A stretch of DNA of 64,000 bases from JAJECS01 sp965262745 (GTDB taxonomy: Bacteria; Chloroflexota; UBA11872), in NCBI GenBank assembly GCA_965262745.1, contig OZ253558.1, positions 1,302,001-1,366,000 of the forward strand. The letters run 5' to 3'. Each line of letters opens with the position of its first letter. Position 1 is the first letter of the stretch. The notes below the pieces were generated by a model, which had not been told where the DNA came from, did no database searches, and saw nothing but the letters and a program-made list of their open reading frames with translations. A program made the position numbers and the translations under genes. Below, piece by piece: positions 50,486 through 59,128 of the stretch.

Positions 50486-51874
50486 GTGCCCGACGGCGTG
50501 GTAAACGGGGCCTACCTGGTCGCGGCAACGCTGTTTATCCTCGGCCTGCGCGGGCTCTCGGGCATCCGGACCGCTCGCCGCGGGAACGCGCTCAGTTCGC
50601 TCGGCATGCTGGTGGCCGTGGTCGTGACGTTGCTGGACCACAAGATCGTCAGCTTCGAGTTGATTGCCATCGGCCTGGGTGTGGGTGCGGCGCTCGGCAT
50701 CGCACTCGCGTTGCGCGTGCCAATGACCGCCATGCCACAACTGGTGGCGGCGTTCAACGGGTTTGGCGGCGGGGCGTCGGCGCTGGTTGCCGGCAGCGCC
50801 ATCGCCTCCGGCACGGTCATCGCCGCAGCCGCGGAGCTGCAAGCCGTGGCGGCCGGCGCGATAAGCGGGCTCGTCGGAGCGGTGACGTTTGCCGGCAGCG
50901 CCGTGGCCTGGGGCAAGCTGCACGAAGTGCTGCGCTGGCAACCGCGCAATACCTCCCTGCAGCACGGCATCAACGCAATTCTCGCCGCCGGTGCGCTCGT
51001 CCTGTTCGGGCTGGTCGTATTCGACGTCTCGCTGCAATGGCCCTTCTGGGCACTCGTCGCCGCCGCCGCCATTCTCGGCGTGCGGCTCACCCTGCCGATC
51101 GGCGGGGCCGACATGCCCGTCGTCATCGCGCTGCTCAACTCCGCCTCCGGCTTGGCGGCCGCGGCCACCGGCTTCGTTCTCAGCAACAACGTCCTCATCA
51201 TCGGCGGCGCGCTGGTGGGTGCGTCGGGATTCATCCTCACCACGCTCATGAGCCGTGCCATGAACCGATCGGTGCTGAGTGTCCTGTTCGGAACCCTGGC
51301 GGCCAGCGAGGGCGGGCCCGGTGACGAGATCTACGAGGGACGGATCAAGCGGACAAGCCCCGCGGAAACCGCGCTGCTGCTGCGCGACGCGCGCCGCGTG
51401 ATGATCGTGCCCGGCTACGGCTTGGCCGTCGCCCAGGCGCAGCATGCGGTGCGCAATCTTGCCGGCGAGCTCGAGCGGCGCGGCGTGGACGTGAAATACG
51501 CCATCCACCCAGTGGCGGGCCGGATGCCCGGCCACATGAACGTGCTGCTCGCCGAAGCCGACGTGCCCTATGACCAGCTCTTTGATATCGAGCAATTGGA
51601 CGGCGCATTCGCGCAGACCGACGTGGCACTCGTGATCGGCGCCAACGACGTGGTCAACCCGCTCGCGCGCGAAGACCCCGACAGCCCGATCTACGGCATG
51701 CCCATTCTCGACGTCGACAAGGCCCGCGCGGTCATCGTGATCAAGCGCAGCCTGAGCTCCGGATTTGCGGGCATTCCGAACTCGCTGTTCGCCGCGCCGA
51801 ACACGGCCATGCTCTTTGGCGACGGTGATGACATGCTGCGCCGGCTCATCGCCGAGCTGAAGTCGACCGGCTAG
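50486..51874 (+). CDS. pntB: NAD(P) transhydrogenase subunit beta (PntB)
   Basis: A 462-residue protein. About eight membrane helices precede a C-terminal NADP(H)-binding domain III, whose motifs are MIVPGYGLAVAQAQHAV (near 305), HPVAGRMPGHMNVLLAEADVPYD and VIGANDVVNPLAREDPDSPIYGMPIL. The text MTAMPQLVAAFNGFGGGASALV near residue 75 is typical of the membrane domain. GTG start 3 bp after pntAB. It converges on the pseudokinase gene with 6 bp between stops. Confidence 0.95.
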   Translation: MPDGVVNGAYLVAATLFILGLRGLSGIRTARRGNALSSLGMLVAVVVTLLDHKIVSFELIAIGLGVGAALGIALALRVPMTAMPQLVAAFNGFGGGASALVAGSAIASGTVIAAAAELQAVAAGAISGLVGAVTFAGSAVAWGKLHEVLRWQPRNTSLQHGINAILAAGALVLFGLVVFDVSLQWPFWALVAAAAILGVRLTLPIGGADMPVVIALLNSASGLAAAATGFVLSNNVLIIGGALVGASGFILTTLMSRAMNRSVLSVLFGTLAASEGGPGDEIYEGRIKRTSPAETALLLRDARRVMIVPGYGLAVAQAQHAVRNLAGELERRGVDVKYAIHPVAGRMPGHMNVLLAEADVPYDQLFDIEQLDGAFAQTDVALVIGANDVVNPLAREDPDSPIYGMPILDVDKARAVIVIKRSLSSGFAGIPNSLFAAPNTAMLFGDGDDMLRRLIAELKSTG

Positions 51875-51880
51875 CGAATC

Positions 51881-54800
51881 CTACGCCGGCGCGGCCGCAA
51901 CGCCCCACAGCCGCACGGTGCCATCGAAGGCCGCGCTGGCCAGCAGATCGCCGGCCGCGCTGAACTGGGCATTTACGATCGGGGCACTGTGCCCCTCCAG
52001 GAGGTGCAGTGGCTCACCCGACGCCGTGTCCCACCAGCGCAAGGAGCCGCTGCGATGCCCCGAGACCAACAACGGCGCGATGGGACTGAACGCCACGGCC
52101 AACGTGCCGGATTCCGGGCTTTGAAGACGCCGGATCGAAGCGCCGTCCACGCCGTCCCACAGGATGACCGCACCATCGTCGAGCGCTCCGGCAATCGGTC
52201 CACCGTTGTCATGGATAGCGACAGCGCGCACGGGCACCCCTTGGGACGGCAACTGAACCGGCGTCGAGCTTGGGATATCCCAGAGGACGACCACACCGTC
52301 GATGTCGGAGCTGACAAGTCGTCCGCCATCCGGTCCGAATTGCAGATGGTCGACCAGCACCGTGTGTGCGGACAGCGATGTCACGAGGCTCCATGACCCG
52401 GTGTGCCATATGCGGATGACGCCGTCGCTCCATCCGGTTGCCAGCAGGCCGCCATCGGAGCTGTAAGCGGCCGCGCCGATGGGTGCCTGCGGCAGCGCCT
52501 CGGGCACAGGACTCGCCGCGGGAGCGCCGCTGGACGTGTCCCACAGTCGCAACGACGGTCCATCCGCCGCACCGCCGCTCACAAGGTGCGACCCGTCGGG
52601 ACTGAACGCCAGCGCGTGCGCCAGTCCTGTGTGGTAGCCAAGGATGCCGGCCGGCGAACCGTTCGGAAGCCGCACCAGCTCAATGGCCCCATGCGGATGC
52701 GCTGCCGCCAGGAGCATGGCATCGCTTCGCAGCGCGACGCGCGTAGCGTCGCCATATGAACCGAGTCGGTGGCGCAGATGGCCTTCAGGAAGACTCCACA
52801 GAGCTACGGCCAGATGCCTGACGGCGCATGCCAGCGACGCGCCGTCGGCGGTGACCGCCAGCGAACCACGGCTCACGCCGCCGGTTCGATCCTGCAGATC
52901 GTGGATCACGGCACCCGAGACCACATCCCACACGAGAACTCGATCCGAGCCATCGGCGGCCGCGATCCAGGTTCCGTCCGGGCCAAAGACCACGTCGTCC
53001 GCATCGAATTGGAGTCCGGTCAGCGTGGTATGGCGCGACTGGCTCGCCACATCCCAAATGCCGACGGATCCACCGGCCTCGGCGGCGGCCAACAGCGTGC
53101 CGGCGGCATTGAAAGCAAGCGAGCGAATCGGTCGCGCGGCGTCCCCAAAAACGGCCTCCGCGGTGCCTTGCCGCACCCCCCAGATCGCGACACTTCCGTC
53201 GTCGCCTCCGGCGGCCACGAGCAGTCGCGTAGGGTGAAACGCCACCGCGCGTGCGGCCGCAGCTTGCGGCGCCACCTGCCGAAAATCGCCGCCGCTCGTC
53301 GCGTCCCATAGGCCGACCGATCCCGCGCGCTCGGTGGCGGCGATCAGTTCGCCCGCACCGTCGATCGCCAAACTGGTGATGTCGGAATCGAGCCGGGTCT
53401 GCCAGCGAAGGGTGCCAGTGGCGGCTTCCCAAACACTGAGGGTGCCGTCGGCCTGCCCGCTCACCAGGGCATCGCCGCCGGCCGCCAGCGCGGTGACGGC
53501 GGAACCGAGAGCCTCGGCAGCGCCAGCCGGCCAGCGACTCCGCTCGCGGCCCGAGTCGACGTCAAAGCTGCTGATCAGGCCAGTGCTGGACCCGACCGCG
53601 ATACTGCCATCCGGCAACGCCGTCAGCGCCTGGGCCTTGCCTAAGCCTATGCGCTGCAGCTGGGCTACGCGCCCCAGGTTGTCCGCGCGCATCGGCTCAA
53701 GCACGCTGGGGAGCGCGTGACTTCCGAGATCGAGCGCGAACCGCCCACTGGCATCCGCCAATGTCTCGGCGGCCGCGGGCGGGGTCGCCGTGGCCACCGG
53801 CACCGGCGTCGCGACTTGGGTGGGTACGGGCGTGGCGGTCGGATCAGGGCGCGCCTCCTCGGGTGAGTCCTGGACCGCCTCGCGGATCACGAACCTGTCG
53901 ACTGGAACCTCGCGCACGACATCCCGTATAACCACACGGTCAACCGTCACGACCTTCACGACTTCCTGCGGGAGCAGCCGCTCCACCTGCACAACCGGCT
54001 GGCGGCGGGCCGTCAGCACACCGATAGCGGTGGCTCCCGCCGCGACGGCAACCCCTCCCAGAGCCGTCGCGGAGACAGCCAGGAGCAACTGGCGCCGCGA
54101 GACGGTGCCGCCGGTCGACGCACGCCGGCGGCTCGAGCCGGCGAGAAAGCGGTCTGCCGCCGGCGCCGCTGCCGTCCCGACAAGTGCACGCTCCGTCGCC
54201 TGAATATCCACAATCCGCGCCTGCACTTCGTCGGCCGACGGCGGGCGAGCATCGGGCTCCTTGGCGAGCAGGCGAAGTATGAGGTTCTCGACAACCGGCG
54301 GCACGTCGTCACGAAACGCGGCGAGCGGCGGAACGGCCGCCCGCCGATGCAGATCGAGAACCGCCAGCGGCGTGTCGGCCCGGAATGGGGGCACACCGGC
54401 CAGCAGCTCGAAGAAGACCGTACCCAGCGCATAGAGGTCCGCTTGTTCGGTCGCGCGGCGTCCGGCGGCGCGTTCGGGCGCGATGTAGGCCGCGGCTCCC
54501 GACGGGTCGAGTTCATGCTGCGGGGCCGTGCCGGCGTCGAGAATCTTAATCTGACCACGCTGAAGCTTGACGTTCTCGGGCGTGAGATTGCGATGCTGTA
54601 GCCCCTGGGCGTGCATCGCCGCAAGCCCGGCGGCAATATCTCGTGTTATGTCGAGTGATTCCGTCACGCCGAGCGATCCAACGGCCTCAAGGTATTGGCG
54701 CAGCGTCAGACCGCCGACGAACTCCATGACGATGTACCGACGGCCAGCCGCCTCGCCCGTGCCATGGACCTGCGTGACGCAGGGATGCTCGACGCGCCGC

Positions 54801-55003
54801 GCGAGGTCGACCTCGCGCGTGAGCCGCGCCATCAGCTCATGCCGCTGCGCGACATGCTCGTGCAGGATGAGCACCGCCACGTCGCCGCTGCCATCGGAAC
54901 GCGCGGCGCGGAACAGTGTTCCGCGCGGACCGCTGCCGACGGTCGTCCCGCGTTCAAGGCCCTCGATCGGCGGCCAGTCGTCCATCACGCTCGCGCCATG
55001 CAT
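51881..55003 (-). CDS. Membrane-anchored pseudokinase with 14 WD repeats
   Basis: About 1040 residues. Residues 16-280 have a bacterial Ser/Thr kinase fold, but the key residues are changed: the glycine loop reads VGSGPRG, the VAVK lysine is Leu45 (VAVL), the HRD aspartate is Asn139 (HRNLTPEN) and DFG is DAG (156-158). Asn144 and the N-lobe Glu64 remain. A basic patch and one membrane helix (SRRQLLLAVSATALGGVAVA, near 325) lead to a Val/Arg-rich stalk and a Pro/Thr linker. Residues about 470-1040 hold 14 GxVxLWD-type blades, enough for two seven-bladed propellers. It probably senses or scaffolds across the membrane. Start uncertain: 55060, 55003 or 54985. Confidence 0.85.
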   Translation of the reverse strand: MHGASVMDDWPPIEGLERGTTVGSGPRGTLFRAARSDGSGDVAVLILHEHVAQRHELMARLTREVDLARRVEHPCVTQVHGTGEAAGRRYIVMEFVGGLTLRQYLEAVGSLGVTESLDITRDIAAGLAAMHAQGLQHRNLTPENVKLQRGQIKILDAGTAPQHELDPSGAAAYIAPERAAGRRATEQADLYALGTVFFELLAGVPPFRADTPLAVLDLHRRAAVPPLAAFRDDVPPVVENLILRLLAKEPDARPPSADEVQARIVDIQATERALVGTAAAPAADRFLAGSSRRRASTGGTVSRRQLLLAVSATALGGVAVAAGATAIGVLTARRQPVVQVERLLPQEVVKVVTVDRVVIRDVVREVPVDRFVIREAVQDSPEEARPDPTATPVPTQVATPVPVATATPPAAAETLADASGRFALDLGSHALPSVLEPMRADNLGRVAQLQRIGLGKAQALTALPDGSIAVGSSTGLISSFDVDSGRERSRWPAGAAEALGSAVTALAAGGDALVSGQADGTLSVWEAATGTLRWQTRLDSDITSLAIDGAGELIAATERAGSVGLWDATSGGDFRQVAPQAAAARAVAFHPTRLLVAAGGDDGSVAIWGVRQGTAEAVFGDAARPIRSLAFNAAGTLLAAAEAGGSVGIWDVASQSRHTTLTGLQFDADDVVFGPDGTWIAAADGSDRVLVWDVVSGAVIHDLQDRTGGVSRGSLAVTADGASLACAVRHLAVALWSLPEGHLRHRLGSYGDATRVALRSDAMLLAAAHPHGAIELVRLPNGSPAGILGYHTGLAHALAFSPDGSHLVSGGAADGPSLRLWDTSSGAPAASPVPEALPQAPIGAAAYSSDGGLLATGWSDGVIRIWHTGSWSLVTSLSAHTVLVDHLQFGPDGGRLVSSDIDGVVVLWDIPSSTPVQLPSQGVPVRAVAIHDNGGPIAGALDDGAVILWDGVDGASIRRLQSPESGTLAVAFSPIAPLLVSGHRSGSLRWWDTASGEPLHLLEGHSAPIVNAQFSAAGDLLASAAFDGTVRLWGVAAAPA

Positions 55004-55031
55004 GTCGGGTTGAACAGAGTCACAAGTTCCG

Positions 55032-55037
55032 ATTGTA
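55032..55037 (-). promoter_or_regulatory. Candidate -10 box (TACAAT) for the pseudokinase gene
   Basis: On the minus strand TACAAT matches the -10 consensus at five of six positions and lies 28 nt before the ATG at 55003. If used, it excludes the GTG at 55060 as start. No good -35 box is seen. Confidence 0.35.
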
Positions 55038-55073
55038 AGGGCGGCATCACCAACCGCCACAAATCCCGTCGCG

Positions 55074-55907
55074 CTAGGACAGGCGGCGGTATTGCGTGAT
55101 GGCCAGCGTGGAAAACACCACCACCATGCCGGCTGTCCAGGCAGCCGTCTGCCACAGGGACGTCAGGAACTCGCCGCCTTGTGACAGCCCTCGCAATAGG
55201 TCGACGGCCACGGTGATTGGATTCACGCTCGCGAATGCTTGCAGCCAGTCCGGCATCGTTTCCACCGGCACAAACATCGAGCTCATGAATGTGAGCGGAA
55301 AGATCCACACAAAACCGGCCACCTGCGCCGTCTCCGTGTCGCGCACGGCAACGCCGATCGTCGCCGATATCCACGAGAATGCCTGCCCGAATACGACGAG
55401 GATGATCGGAACCGCGATGATCGCCGCCACGTTCGCATTGAAGCGAAACCCGACCGCATATCCCACACCGATCATCAGCAGGACCACGAATATGTTCCGC
55501 ACGGTATCGGCGACGATGCGTCCGGCCATCACCGCGGATCGGGCCATGGGCAGCGATCGATAGCGATCGACGAGGCCGCTCGAAAGGTCCTCGGCCAGCC
55601 CTACTCCCGTCTGGACCGCGCCGAACACCACCGTCTGCACGAGGATTCCAGGCAACAGGTAGTCGATGTAGTTGAACGAGCCAACGTCGATGGCACCGCC
55701 GAAAACGTAGGTGAACAAGAGCACGAACATCACGGGATTGATGGTCGAGAACACCAGCAATTCCGGCGATCGCACATAGCGGATGAGGTTGCGGCGGCTC
55801 ATGGCCAGCGCGTCGGCCACCGCCCAGCGCGCCTCGATGCGCAGCGCTGTCAGCGTCCCATGCACAGGTGGGGGTCCTTTCAGGGCCTTGGGGCTAGGCG
55901 GCGCCAT
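55074..55907 (-). CDS. ABC-2 type transporter permease (DrrB-like)
   Basis: A 277-residue protein with six helices. ABC-2 permease features are NLIRYVRSPELLVFSTINPVMFVLLF near the start, YLLPGILVQTVVFGAVQTGVGLAEDLSSGLVDRYRSLPMARSAV in the centre and VNPITVAVDLLRGL near the end, as in DrrB daunorubicin-type and related exporters. The ATG at 55907 overlaps the ATPase gene by 14 bp; a longer frame to 56075 runs inside that gene. Exports an unknown lipid, drug or polysaccharide with its ATPase partner. Confidence 0.88.
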   Translation of the reverse strand: MAPPSPKALKGPPPVHGTLTALRIEARWAVADALAMSRRNLIRYVRSPELLVFSTINPVMFVLLFTYVFGGAIDVGSFNYIDYLLPGILVQTVVFGAVQTGVGLAEDLSSGLVDRYRSLPMARSAVMAGRIVADTVRNIFVVLLMIGVGYAVGFRFNANVAAIIAVPIILVVFGQAFSWISATIGVAVRDTETAQVAGFVWIFPLTFMSSMFVPVETMPDWLQAFASVNPITVAVDLLRGLSQGGEFLTSLWQTAAWTAGMVVVFSTLAITQYRRLS

Positions 55908-56898
55908 CCACGCCAGGGGCGTGGCCCGTGAGCGCGAGGAATACGTCATCGAGCGACGGTCGGCGCAAGGCAATGTCGGAAATCGCCACTCCGCCGGCGT
56001 CCAGCTCGCGAATGATGTCGGCCAGCTTGGCCGCCCCGCCTGTGACCGGCATGGTGATGGCCGCGGGATCGTCATCGATCCGCGGATCCCCGCTGCCGTG
56101 GACCGCGAGAATCGTTAATGCGGCATCGGCGTGCGCGGGATCCGCGACGACGATGCTGAGAACCTCACCGTGGCTGCGTTGCTTGAGCTCCTGCGCCGTG
56201 CCCTCGGCGATCACTCGTCCCATGTCGACGACCGTGATGCGATCGGCCAATTCGTCGGCCTCTTCCAGGTACTGCGTGGTCAGCAGCACCGTCGTGCCAT
56301 CCGACACGAGCTGCCGGATCACCGCCCACAGCTCGCGACGAGCGCGCGGATCGAGGCCGCTGGTCGGCTCGTCGAGCATGAGCACTTCCGGATTGGCCAC
56401 GAGGCTCGCCGCCAGGTCCAATCGACGCCGCATACCGCCGGAGTAGGTCTTGGCGCGGCGGTCGGCCGCTTCGACCAACCCAAAGCGGTCGAGCAACTCC
56501 GCGGCGCGCCGCGTCGCTCGCGACCGGCCCAAGTGATAGAGCCGGCCAACGAGCTCGAGGTTCTCGCGCCCGGTCAGATATTCGTCCACCGCCGCGCTCT
56601 GGCCCGCCAGTCCGATTCTGGACCGGAGCTGGGTGGCCTCGCGCTCGACGTCGAATCCGGCAACCCAAGCGCGGCCGTCGTCAGGCCGGAGCAGCGTCGT
56701 GAGAATGCGAACGAGCGTGGTCTTGCCGGCGCCGTTTGGACCCAGCAGGCCATGGATGGTTCCGGCCGCGACGTCGAGACTCACGTCGTCGAGTGCCTGG
56801 ACCTTGCCGTAGGCCTTCGAAATCCCGCGCACCTCGATGGCGTTCGGCTGCACGCCGGCCGCCTTCGGACGCTCCGGCGCTTCACGCACTCTGACCAA
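55894..56898 (-). CDS. ABC transporter ATP-binding protein (DrrA-like)
   Basis: A 334-residue ATPase. Walker A is GPNGAGKTTLVRIL (near residue 54), the signature is YSGGMRRRLDLAASLV, Walker B is VLMLDEPTSGLDPRARRELW, and the C-terminal domain after about residue 230 is typical of the daunorubicin-resistance DrrA subfamily, which pairs with ABC-2 permeases. TTG start at 56898 with AAAGG upstream. It forms an operon with the permease downstream. Confidence 0.9.
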   Translation of the reverse strand: MVRVREAPERPKAAGVQPNAIEVRGISKAYGKVQALDDVSLDVAAGTIHGLLGPNGAGKTTLVRILTTLLRPDDGRAWVAGFDVEREATQLRSRIGLAGQSAAVDEYLTGRENLELVGRLYHLGRSRATRRAAELLDRFGLVEAADRRAKTYSGGMRRRLDLAASLVANPEVLMLDEPTSGLDPRARRELWAVIRQLVSDGTTVLLTTQYLEEADELADRITVVDMGRVIAEGTAQELKQRSHGEVLSIVVADPAHADAALTILAVHGSGDPRIDDDPAAITMPVTGGAAKLADIIRELDAGGVAISDIALRRPSLDDVFLALTGHAPGVDGAA

Positions 56899-56945
56899 GG
56901 AACACCTTTTGGCTCATGGGCGCCCGCGGCGTCACAAGCTCGGCG

Positions 56946-56982
56946 GGCGCTCCCCCCTCAAGATATAGCTGGGGGGAGCGCC
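56946..56982 (-). terminator. 12-bp perfect stem-loop downstream of the sulfite oxidase-family gene
   Basis: Arms GGCGCTCCCCCC (56946-56957) and GGGGGGAGCGCC (56971-56982) are perfect complements around a 13-nt loop. It lies 29 bp past the sulfite oxidase stop and 48 bp before the ABC ATPase start on the same strand. It is the strongest dyad in the window and probably ends or protects the sulfite oxidase transcript. No T-run follows. Confidence 0.55.
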
Positions 56983-57010
56983 GCCGCCAAGCGTGATTTC
57001 ACGACACCGT

Positions 57011-58852
57011 CTATTCGTCGGCGACGCGGAAGTTGACCTGGTGCCAACCCTCAGCGCCGTTCGGTGCCGATGGCTTCGGACCCAGGGCCTGCAACTCGCC
57101 GTCGGAATCGGTGGCGCGTACCCGGACGTAATGGTTGCCCGGAGTGAAGTCCCACTCGCTCACCCATTGCACCCAGGTGTGCGTGCTTATCGGCGAGGAC
57201 AGTCTGGCTTCCTGCCAGTCACCGCCGTCGACCTGCACCTCAACCTTGCTGATACCGCGGTTCTGGGCCCAGGCCACGCCGGCAATCGGCTGCAAGCCCG
57301 GTGCGATGTCGAGCCTGAAGGGTTTCGGAACATCGATGCGGGATTGCGTCTTGATGGGCCCTTCCTTCGACCACCCGCGCGGGATCCAGTAGCCGTCGAA
57401 GTCTTCCCAGGTGGTGAGCTCGATCTCCTGCAACCACTTCGTCGCGGAGACGTAGCCATAGAGGCCCGAGACGACCAGGCGCGCCGGAAAGCCGTGCTTG
57501 AATGGCAGCGGCTCGCCGTTCATGCCGACCGCGACCAAGACCGGACGCCCGTCGAACGCCACCTCGCGCGGAAAGCCAACCGAAAAGCCGTCCACCGAGC
57601 GACCGACAATCTGGGTGGCTTCATCCGCTATCCCGGCGCGATTCAGCACGTCGGCCAGCGGAATGCCCTGCCACTTGGCATTGCCGATCAAGTCTCCGCC
57701 GACCTCGTTCGAGACGCAGCACAGCGTGACGTATTCCTCTTCGGTGGCCAGGTCGAGCAGCTCGCCATAGGTCAGCGTGTAAGGAGTCTCCACCATGCCC
57801 GTGATCCGGAGCTCCCAGCTCTCAACGTCAACGCGTGGAATCGAGAAGGCGGTGTCGATGCGGTAGAAGTTTTTGTTCGGCGTGACGACCGGCGAAATCC
57901 CCTCGACGTCGAGCATGGTCGATGGCGGCAGCGATCCGGTAGCCGCCTCGACGTCAATCGGGGCGGCCGTTTCGGCGGCGCTGGCCGCGGCCTCCGGCGA
58001 CGGAGTTGCCGCAGGCGCCTCGGTCGTTGCCGCCGCGACCGTTTCCACGGGGCTGACCGTTGCAACCGGCGACGGGGTTGCCGCGGCAGTCGGCGCAGCC
58101 GTCGTCGCGGTGCTGGCCGTAGCCGCTGGCGACGCGGTTGCCACCGGCGCCTGTCCAGCAGCGGCCGTAACCGGCGTTGCGGTGCTGGCCGCCGCGGCGC
58201 GGCTGCGCACCGGCGGCAGCACGATATCCTCCCGGCTGGCCACGGCGACCTTGGCGCGCTCGATCAAGTTGCGCCCGGCGATGCCGGTCGCTAGAGCGGC
58301 GAACGCCACCACTGCGCCGGTGCCAACAAAGAGCCGGCGCTGGCGCTGGAACTGCATGGCTCCCGCCGTGTCATCCGCAGTCACGGGCTCGTTGGTCACG
58401 CGGGTAAGCCACAGCAGCACGGCCACCGCCGCCCCAATTGAGATGGCAGCCGAGGCCACCGCATGGGCCGGCGTCGATTGCGCGTCGACGGCACTCGCTA
58501 TTCCGGCAAGCGTTCCGAATACCGCGAAGCCAGCCACGGCAATCGGCCGTGACCGTAAGGCGATGACGCCCAAGGCGGCGCCAAACATCGCGGCGAGCAC
58601 CACGAGCGTAATGACCAGGGCCAGCTTGTCGCTGGTGCCGAACAAGCCGATGGCGAACTCTTCAAAGGCGCGCGGCGTCAGATCGACGAACCTGCCGCTC
58701 ATGGACACGATGAGCGACGGCAAGCCGCCGAAGATGCCCGCGTAGAGTTCGCTCACACCCACGGCCAGGAGCGCGGCCAGGATCCCCGACAGCCCGCCGC
58801 GTGCCAGGCAGCTCCACATGAGGGACAACCGCCCTGCTTTCTCGTCAGCCAT
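57011..58852 (-). CDS. Membrane-anchored sulfite oxidase-family molybdoenzyme
   Basis: A 613-residue protein. The first 200 residues carry about five hydrophobic helices (18-40, 76-98, 103-122, 132-150, 175-193). Residues about 219-299 are a low-complexity Ala/Thr/Pro/Ser stalk. The rest is the sulfite oxidase/YedY-type fold: YRIDTAFSIPRVDVESWELRI (start), the molybdenum ligand Cys in TLCCVSNEVGG (Cys379), and a C-terminal dimer domain ending near QVNFRVADE. In this family the enzyme oxidises or reduces small oxyanions or sulfoxides; the substrate is unknown. AGGAG lies 7 nt before the ATG. Confidence 0.9.
   Translation of the reverse strand: MADEKAGRLSLMWSCLARGGLSGILAALLAVGVSELYAGIFGGLPSLIVSMSGRFVDLTPRAFEEFAIGLFGTSDKLALVITLVVLAAMFGAALGVIALRSRPIAVAGFAVFGTLAGIASAVDAQSTPAHAVASAAISIGAAVAVLLWLTRVTNEPVTADDTAGAMQFQRQRRLFVGTGAVVAFAALATGIAGRNLIERAKVAVASREDIVLPPVRSRAAAASTATPVTAAAGQAPVATASPAATASTATTAAPTAAATPSPVATVSPVETVAAATTEAPAATPSPEAAASAAETAAPIDVEAATGSLPPSTMLDVEGISPVVTPNKNFYRIDTAFSIPRVDVESWELRITGMVETPYTLTYGELLDLATEEEYVTLCCVSNEVGGDLIGNAKWQGIPLADVLNRAGIADEATQIVGRSVDGFSVGFPREVAFDGRPVLVAVGMNGEPLPFKHGFPARLVVSGLYGYVSATKWLQEIELTTWEDFDGYWIPRGWSKEGPIKTQSRIDVPKPFRLDIAPGLQPIAGVAWAQNRGISKVEVQVDGGDWQEARLSSPISTHTWVQWVSEWDFTPGNHYVRVRATDSDGELQALGPKPSAPNGAEGWHQVNFRVADE
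57956..58198 (-). repeat. Ala/Thr/Pro-rich coding repeat (stalk of the molybdoenzyme)
   Basis: This DNA encodes about 80 residues made almost only of Ala, Thr, Pro, Ser, Val and Glu in loose ATPSPEA-type units. A similar stalk is encoded at about 6997-7179 in the thioredoxin lipoprotein. Confidence 0.7.
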
Positions 58853-58877
58853 CGAAATCTCCTACGCGACTAGTGCT

Positions 58878-58901
58878 CTCGTGCATTCATACGTGCACGA
58901 G
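58878..58901. promoter_or_regulatory. Inverted repeat upstream of the molybdoenzyme gene
   Basis: Perfect 8-bp arms CTCGTGCA and TGCACGAG separated by 8 nt, 25 bp before the ATG of the sulfite oxidase-family gene. The size and position suit an operator or a 5' leader hairpin. Confidence 0.4.
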
Positions 58902-59128
58902 GCCGGGCCGGTTGTCCGGCGCGCCGCGACAAGCCCGGTGGCGAGGGGTATCGCCCATCGCACCCCGCTCCCGCCGCGGAATCCTTACCGGGCTTCAGCA
59001 CCCGGACACCCGTTTGACCGCAACAACCGACCCCGACATGACCACGCTCCATTCTATGGCGCGCGTTGACACTGGTAGTGCGGTTTGGCACGGTCACAGT
59101 CACTCTCAGGGCAAGATCGGGGACGACC

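Noticed and set aside
59066..59071. Perfect TTGACA as a -35 box for the DUF1761-like gene
   Set aside because: No acceptable -10 hexamer is found 16-18 nt downstream (59089-59094 reads CACGGT).
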